From NCBI GenBank assembly GCA_041675185.1, contig JBAYUH010000031.1, positions 1 to 9,046 of the forward strand: a stretch of DNA of 9,046 nt, read 5' to 3'. A program made the translations under genes and the position numbers. Shown here piece after piece: positions 6,701 to 9,046 of the stretch; positions within the stretch are counted from its first letter, which is position 1, and each line of letters opens with the position of its first letter. The stretch comes from UBA1557 sp041675185 (GTDB lineage: Bacteria; Patescibacteriota; Patescibacteriia; Magasanikbacterales; UBA922). Under the pieces are notes generated by a model, which worked only from the letters and a program-made list of their open reading frames with translations, ran no database searches and had not been told where the DNA came from.

Positions 6701-8092
6701 ATGAAATTTTGGCACAGACTAAAGCAATCAATATTACTTGGCGGGGACTTAGTTTTGTTCTTTCTTGCTTTGTGGTTAGGACTTGTTTTACGTAATTTAG
6801 AATTCAAAAATGCCAGACAATTGCACGAAAATTTGTCTGTTTTTGTAGTTATATTCTTGATATGGATAATGGTAAACTACATAAATGGTCTATATGACTT
6901 CAAAAAAATATCACAAAAAAAAATCATCTCAAACTTTGTCCAATCAGCCATTGCTTCATTTTTGATCAGTATTACTATACTATATATTTTTCCAGACAAA
7001 AACACTACTCCAAAAACGATTCTACTTTTGACAACTATCATTGCCTATTTATTAATTTTTGTCTGGCGTAAAATTTACATTAATATAATTAGTAATAACA
7101 AATTACATGCCAATGTTTTGTTTTTGGATTACAACCAAGAAATTCAAGAAATCATTGAAATACTACAAACACAAACAACTTTGGGTTACAATGTCAAAGC
7201 GATTGTAGATTTGGAAAACCAAATAATAAATAAAACAGAATATAATAATATCGCAATATACAAAACCAAAGAAAAACTAGAAAAAATAGTAGCAGAAAAC
7301 AAAATAGAAATTATAGTTACACCTAATAATTTGGACAACGAAGAAATACTAAGTCAAGAACTTTATCAACTACTTTTTCAACAAATAAAAATAATTAGCA
7401 TTTCCAACTTTTACGAAAGCGTGACTGGTAGAATTCCCCCATCAGCTTTTCACAAAACTTGGTTTTTGCAATATTTGTCAGACTTAGACAAACCAATTTA
7501 CAACAAATTTACCAAACTACTTGAATTCATATTTATAATAATTTTCTCTTTATTTTTTCTAGTATTTTTACCTTTTATTTCTCTATCAATAAAATTCAAT
7601 TCCAAAGGTAAAATTTTTTTCAAACAAAAAAGATCTGGCCAAAATGGCAAAATCTTTTGGATGTACAAATTCCGCACGATGTATTCTCTTGCCAAAGATG
7701 GTAGTGCTGAAATACACGGAGCACAATTCGCCCAAAAAAATGATGATAGGATTACTGGAGTTGGCAAATTTCTACGCCAGACCAGACTAGATGAATTGCC
7801 ACAAATTATCAATTTGTTAAAAGGTGAAATTACTGTCATAGGTCCACGACCAGAAAGACCAGAGATAAGCGATGATTTGCAAAATAGAATGCCTTATTAC
7901 AATTTACGCTATGTCATAAAACCTGGAATTACTGGCTGGGCTCAGGTACAACAACATTATACTTCCACTCTAGAAACTTCTTTACAAAAATTTCAATATG
8001 ATCTTTTTTATATCAAAAATAGATCAATGCTTTTGGATGTGTCTATATTACTAAAAACTGTCAATGTAATACTAAAAGCAATGGGACAGTAA
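6701..8092 (+). CDS. Polyprenyl-phosphate sugar-1-phosphate transferase (WbaP/WcaJ-type)
   Basis: This 463-residue membrane enzyme starts glycan synthesis by moving a sugar-1-phosphate from a UDP-sugar to undecaprenyl phosphate. Four N-terminal transmembrane helices (about 14-30, 46-62, 81-97, 105-122) are followed by a soluble CoA-binding-like Rossmann region (about 135-245). A further hydrophobic segment (273-298) precedes the catalytic bacterial sugar-transferase domain. There it shows F307-K-Q-K-R-S-G-Q-N-G-K, Y322-K-F-R-T-M, the catalytic R-L-D364-E365-L-P-Q, G381-P-R-P-E-R-P and P408-G-I-T-G-W-A-Q-V. Length and domain order are normal for the large, WcaJ-like class. It is transcribed away from the protease/glycan operon across a 73-bp gap, which suggests shared regulation. 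It ends just before a strong terminator. No Shine-Dalgarno is visible; the leader is AAGAATATATACAAAT. Which sugar is transferred cannot be told. Confidence 0.96.
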   Translation: MKFWHRLKQSILLGGDLVLFFLALWLGLVLRNLEFKNARQLHENLSVFVVIFLIWIMVNYINGLYDFKKISQKKIISNFVQSAIASFLISITILYIFPDKNTTPKTILLLTTIIAYLLIFVWRKIYINIISNNKLHANVLFLDYNQEIQEIIEILQTQTTLGYNVKAIVDLENQIINKTEYNNIAIYKTKEKLEKIVAENKIEIIVTPNNLDNEEILSQELYQLLFQQIKIISISNFYESVTGRIPPSAFHKTWFLQYLSDLDKPIYNKFTKLLEFIFIIIFSLFFLVFLPFISLSIKFNSKGKIFFKQKRSGQNGKIFWMYKFRTMYSLAKDGSAEIHGAQFAQKNDDRITGVGKFLRQTRLDELPQIINLLKGEITVIGPRPERPEISDDLQNRMPYYNLRYVIKPGITGWAQVQQHYTSTLETSLQKFQYDLFYIKNRSMLLDVSILLKTVNVILKAMGQ

Positions 8093-8113
8093 ATAATTTT
8101 GTGACTAATTTCA

Positions 8114-8146
8114 AAAAAATCAGCGTTTTGTAAACGCTGATTTTTT
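8114..8146. terminator. Bidirectional intrinsic terminator between convergent genes
   Basis: A perfect 15-bp inverted repeat (8114-8128 and 8132-8146) has a 3-nt loop (TGT). Its core is CAGCGTTT/AAACGCTG, with an A-run on one side and a T-run on the other, so it gives a hairpin plus U-tract when transcribed from either strand. It lies 21 bp after the sugar-transferase stop and 18 bp after the FISUMP gene's stop. The same hairpin lies just downstream of the candidate variable region. Confidence 0.92.
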
Positions 8147-8164
8147 GTAAAATTGTTTGTAATA

Positions 8165-8341
8165 TCAGTTCTTGAGACACCGCACGGAATGACCGAAGAC
8201 CTTGTTGACGCCGTTGCGGTAAACCTTGTCCTGACTGGAGTCGACGCTGCGGTACCATCCTTGTGACGCGTCATACTGCGAAGCAGACCACAATTTACCG
8301 TAATAATTATTCCAGCTGAAATCGCCAGCCGTGCTGCGGTA
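8165..8341 (-). other. Candidate DGR variable region at 3' end of FISUMP gene
   Basis: From the TAC codon at 8339-8341 to the stop, 26 of 58 codons end in C (TAC, CGC, AGC, GTC, GAC, TCC, GGC, TTC, AAC), against 7 of the 59 codons just upstream and 6 of the first 59 in the fragment. The stretch 8171-8280 is 63/110 G+C in an AT-rich window. Adenine-directed mutagenesis of AAC codons in a template repeat would produce NNC codons like these, and the C-terminal lectin-like tail is where such retroelements write. The sequence alone does not show a template or reverse transcriptase, so this is an inference. Confidence 0.4.
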
Positions 8342-9046
8342 ACCACCCAAAAGTAGATTAAACCCACTCGATCCACCAGATTTGAGTTTAGTTCCAATAC
8401 CACCGCCACGTTCTCCGATTGCATCTACACACCCAATACCAGCACCTGCACACATACCGAGATAGGATTCAAGTGTTTTAAATTCAGCATCCGTAGGAAT
8501 GTGCCAACCAGAAGGACAGATGCCTTGGTTAGGGGTGGAAGAAGCTGTACAACTAGAGGTGTTACAGCCAGGATCAAATTGATTAGCTTCAGCCCAGGTG
8601 TAGAGAGCACCGTACCATACAGTACAGTTGAAAGAATTGTTACCATAACACCATTTTTCAATGAGGGAGTTATTTGAGGGCATGGTAGTGCCTGCAGCGA
8701 GCATGGTTCCAACGTTAAGGTTTTTTGCAAACCAGCATTGAGTACCTAATTCTTTGAGCGGATAAGTTTCACCAGAATATACAAGTGAAGTAGCGTACGC
8801 ACACGGAGGCGGTACGCAAAGATTGCCTGTACATATACCACTACTACACTGAGTTCCTGTAGTACAACTAGCCCCATCAGGTTTGAGCAGAGTAATCTTA
8901 TTACCACCAGTTGGTACATAGACATTACTACTCTTTGACCAAGCACTAAAATCTGCATCACTAGTCTGAGTGGTTGAAGAAAGAGTAGGGGTAATAGAGA
9001 CTTGACCTGATACTGTAGTATTTACTGCTATACTACTCGTAGAGTA
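8165..9046 (-). CDS. FISUMP-domain cysteine-rich surface protein, 5' end beyond window
   Basis: The frame is open from the TGA at 8165 to the right edge, giving the last 293 residues; the ATG at 8704 lies mid-domain and is not the true start. Fragment residues 1-55 are S/T-rich. Residues 61-82 hold five cysteines (61, 67, 72, 77, 82; C-S-S-G-I-C-T-G-N-L-C). The Fibrobacter succinogenes major paralogous (FISUMP) domain runs from about 90 to the end: Y95-P-L-K-E-L-G-T-Q-C-W-F-A-K-N-L-N-V, W144-Y-G-A-L-Y-T-W-A-E-A, G176-I-C-P-S-G-W-H-I-P-T-D-A-E-F, L233-G-G-Y-R, L252-W-S-A-S and G285-H-S-V-R-C-L-K-N. The fragment has fourteen cysteines, which suggests disulfides and export. FISUMP is a C-type-lectin-like fold related to formylglycine-generating enzymes; the ligand is unknown. 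The last 58 codons differ sharply in codon use. It is the only visible gene ending in TGA. Confidence 0.93.
   Translation of the reverse strand, partial: YSTSSIAVNTTVSGQVSITPTLSSTTQTSDADFSAWSKSSNVYVPTGGNKITLLKPDGASCTTGTQCSSGICTGNLCVPPPCAYATSLVYSGETYPLKELGTQCWFAKNLNVGTMLAAGTTMPSNNSLIEKWCYGNNSFNCTVWYGALYTWAEANQFDPGCNTSSCTASSTPNQGICPSGWHIPTDAEFKTLESYLGMCAGAGIGCVDAIGERGGGIGTKLKSGGSSGFNLLLGGYRSTAGDFSWNNYYGKLWSASQYDASQGWYRSVDSSQDKVYRNGVNKVFGHSVRCLKN

Noticed and set aside
6915..6923. Run of nine A within the sugar-transferase gene as a phase-variation switch
   Set aside because: Similar A and T runs occur throughout this AT-rich window, the frame is intact, and no variation can be seen from one sequence.
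8165..8167. TGA as a recoded glycine codon
   Set aside because: The FISUMP domain ends exactly here with the family's usual V-R-C-L-K-N tail, eight other genes end in TAA, and no in-frame TGA interrupts a gene, so the standard code fits.
8008..8424. 138-codon minus-strand frame across the terminator and FISUMP 3' end
   Set aside because: It runs through the terminator into the sugar-transferase gene on the opposite strand and overlaps the well-supported FISUMP frame; its sequence resembles no family.

Overview
The window is AT-rich and suggests a member of the Patescibacteria (Candidate Phyla Radiation), though this is an inference. The support is the mix of families: a four-helix-bundle (23S rRNA IVS-type) protein, a DUF2304/GT2 pair, an S8 protease with FG-GAP-like repeats, and a FISUMP-domain surface protein. 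The genes are compact and none of the visible starts has a Shine-Dalgarno site. Eight complete genes end in TAA. One partial gene ends in TGA exactly where its family normally ends, so the standard code applies and the TGA=Gly code of Gracilibacteria/Absconditabacteria is not supported.

Layout. From 6627 down to 1, eight minus-strand genes lie head to tail. In transcription order they are: a secreted subtilisin-like protease, a UXS-like sugar-nucleotide SDR, a GT2 glycosyltransferase, a DUF2304 membrane protein, a GT4 glycosyltransferase, a four-helix-bundle protein framed by inverted repeats, a YtxH-like membrane protein, and an unrecognised membrane protein that runs off the left edge. The left-edge gene has no stop inside the window, but its frame is open over all 154 codons. 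A 73-bp divergent intergenic region (6628-6700) carries a plausible promoter for the minus-strand run. To its right is a plus-strand polyprenyl-phosphate sugar-1-phosphate transferase (6701-8092). A strong bidirectional hairpin terminator (8114-8146) separates it from a convergent minus-strand gene that enters from the right edge (8165-9046). That gene encodes the C-terminal 293 residues of a cysteine-rich FISUMP protein.

How the genes fit together. The sugar transferase would load the first sugar phosphate onto undecaprenyl phosphate. The SDR would make an activated sugar, and the GT2 and GT4 enzymes would extend the glycan. This is a cell-surface polysaccharide or glycoprotein-glycan locus, with an exported protease sharing the operon and the promoter region. 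The four-helix-bundle gene looks like a small insertion within the run.

The most interesting signal is at the 3' end of the FISUMP gene. The last 58 codons change abruptly in composition: 26 end in C, against 7 of the 59 codons just upstream, and an inner 110-bp stretch reaches 57% G+C. The encoded C-type-lectin-like tail, with its W-Y-R...V-Y-R-N...G-H-S-V-R-C pattern, resembles the variable region of a diversity-generating retroelement target. No reverse transcriptase or template repeat is in the window, so this remains a hypothesis.
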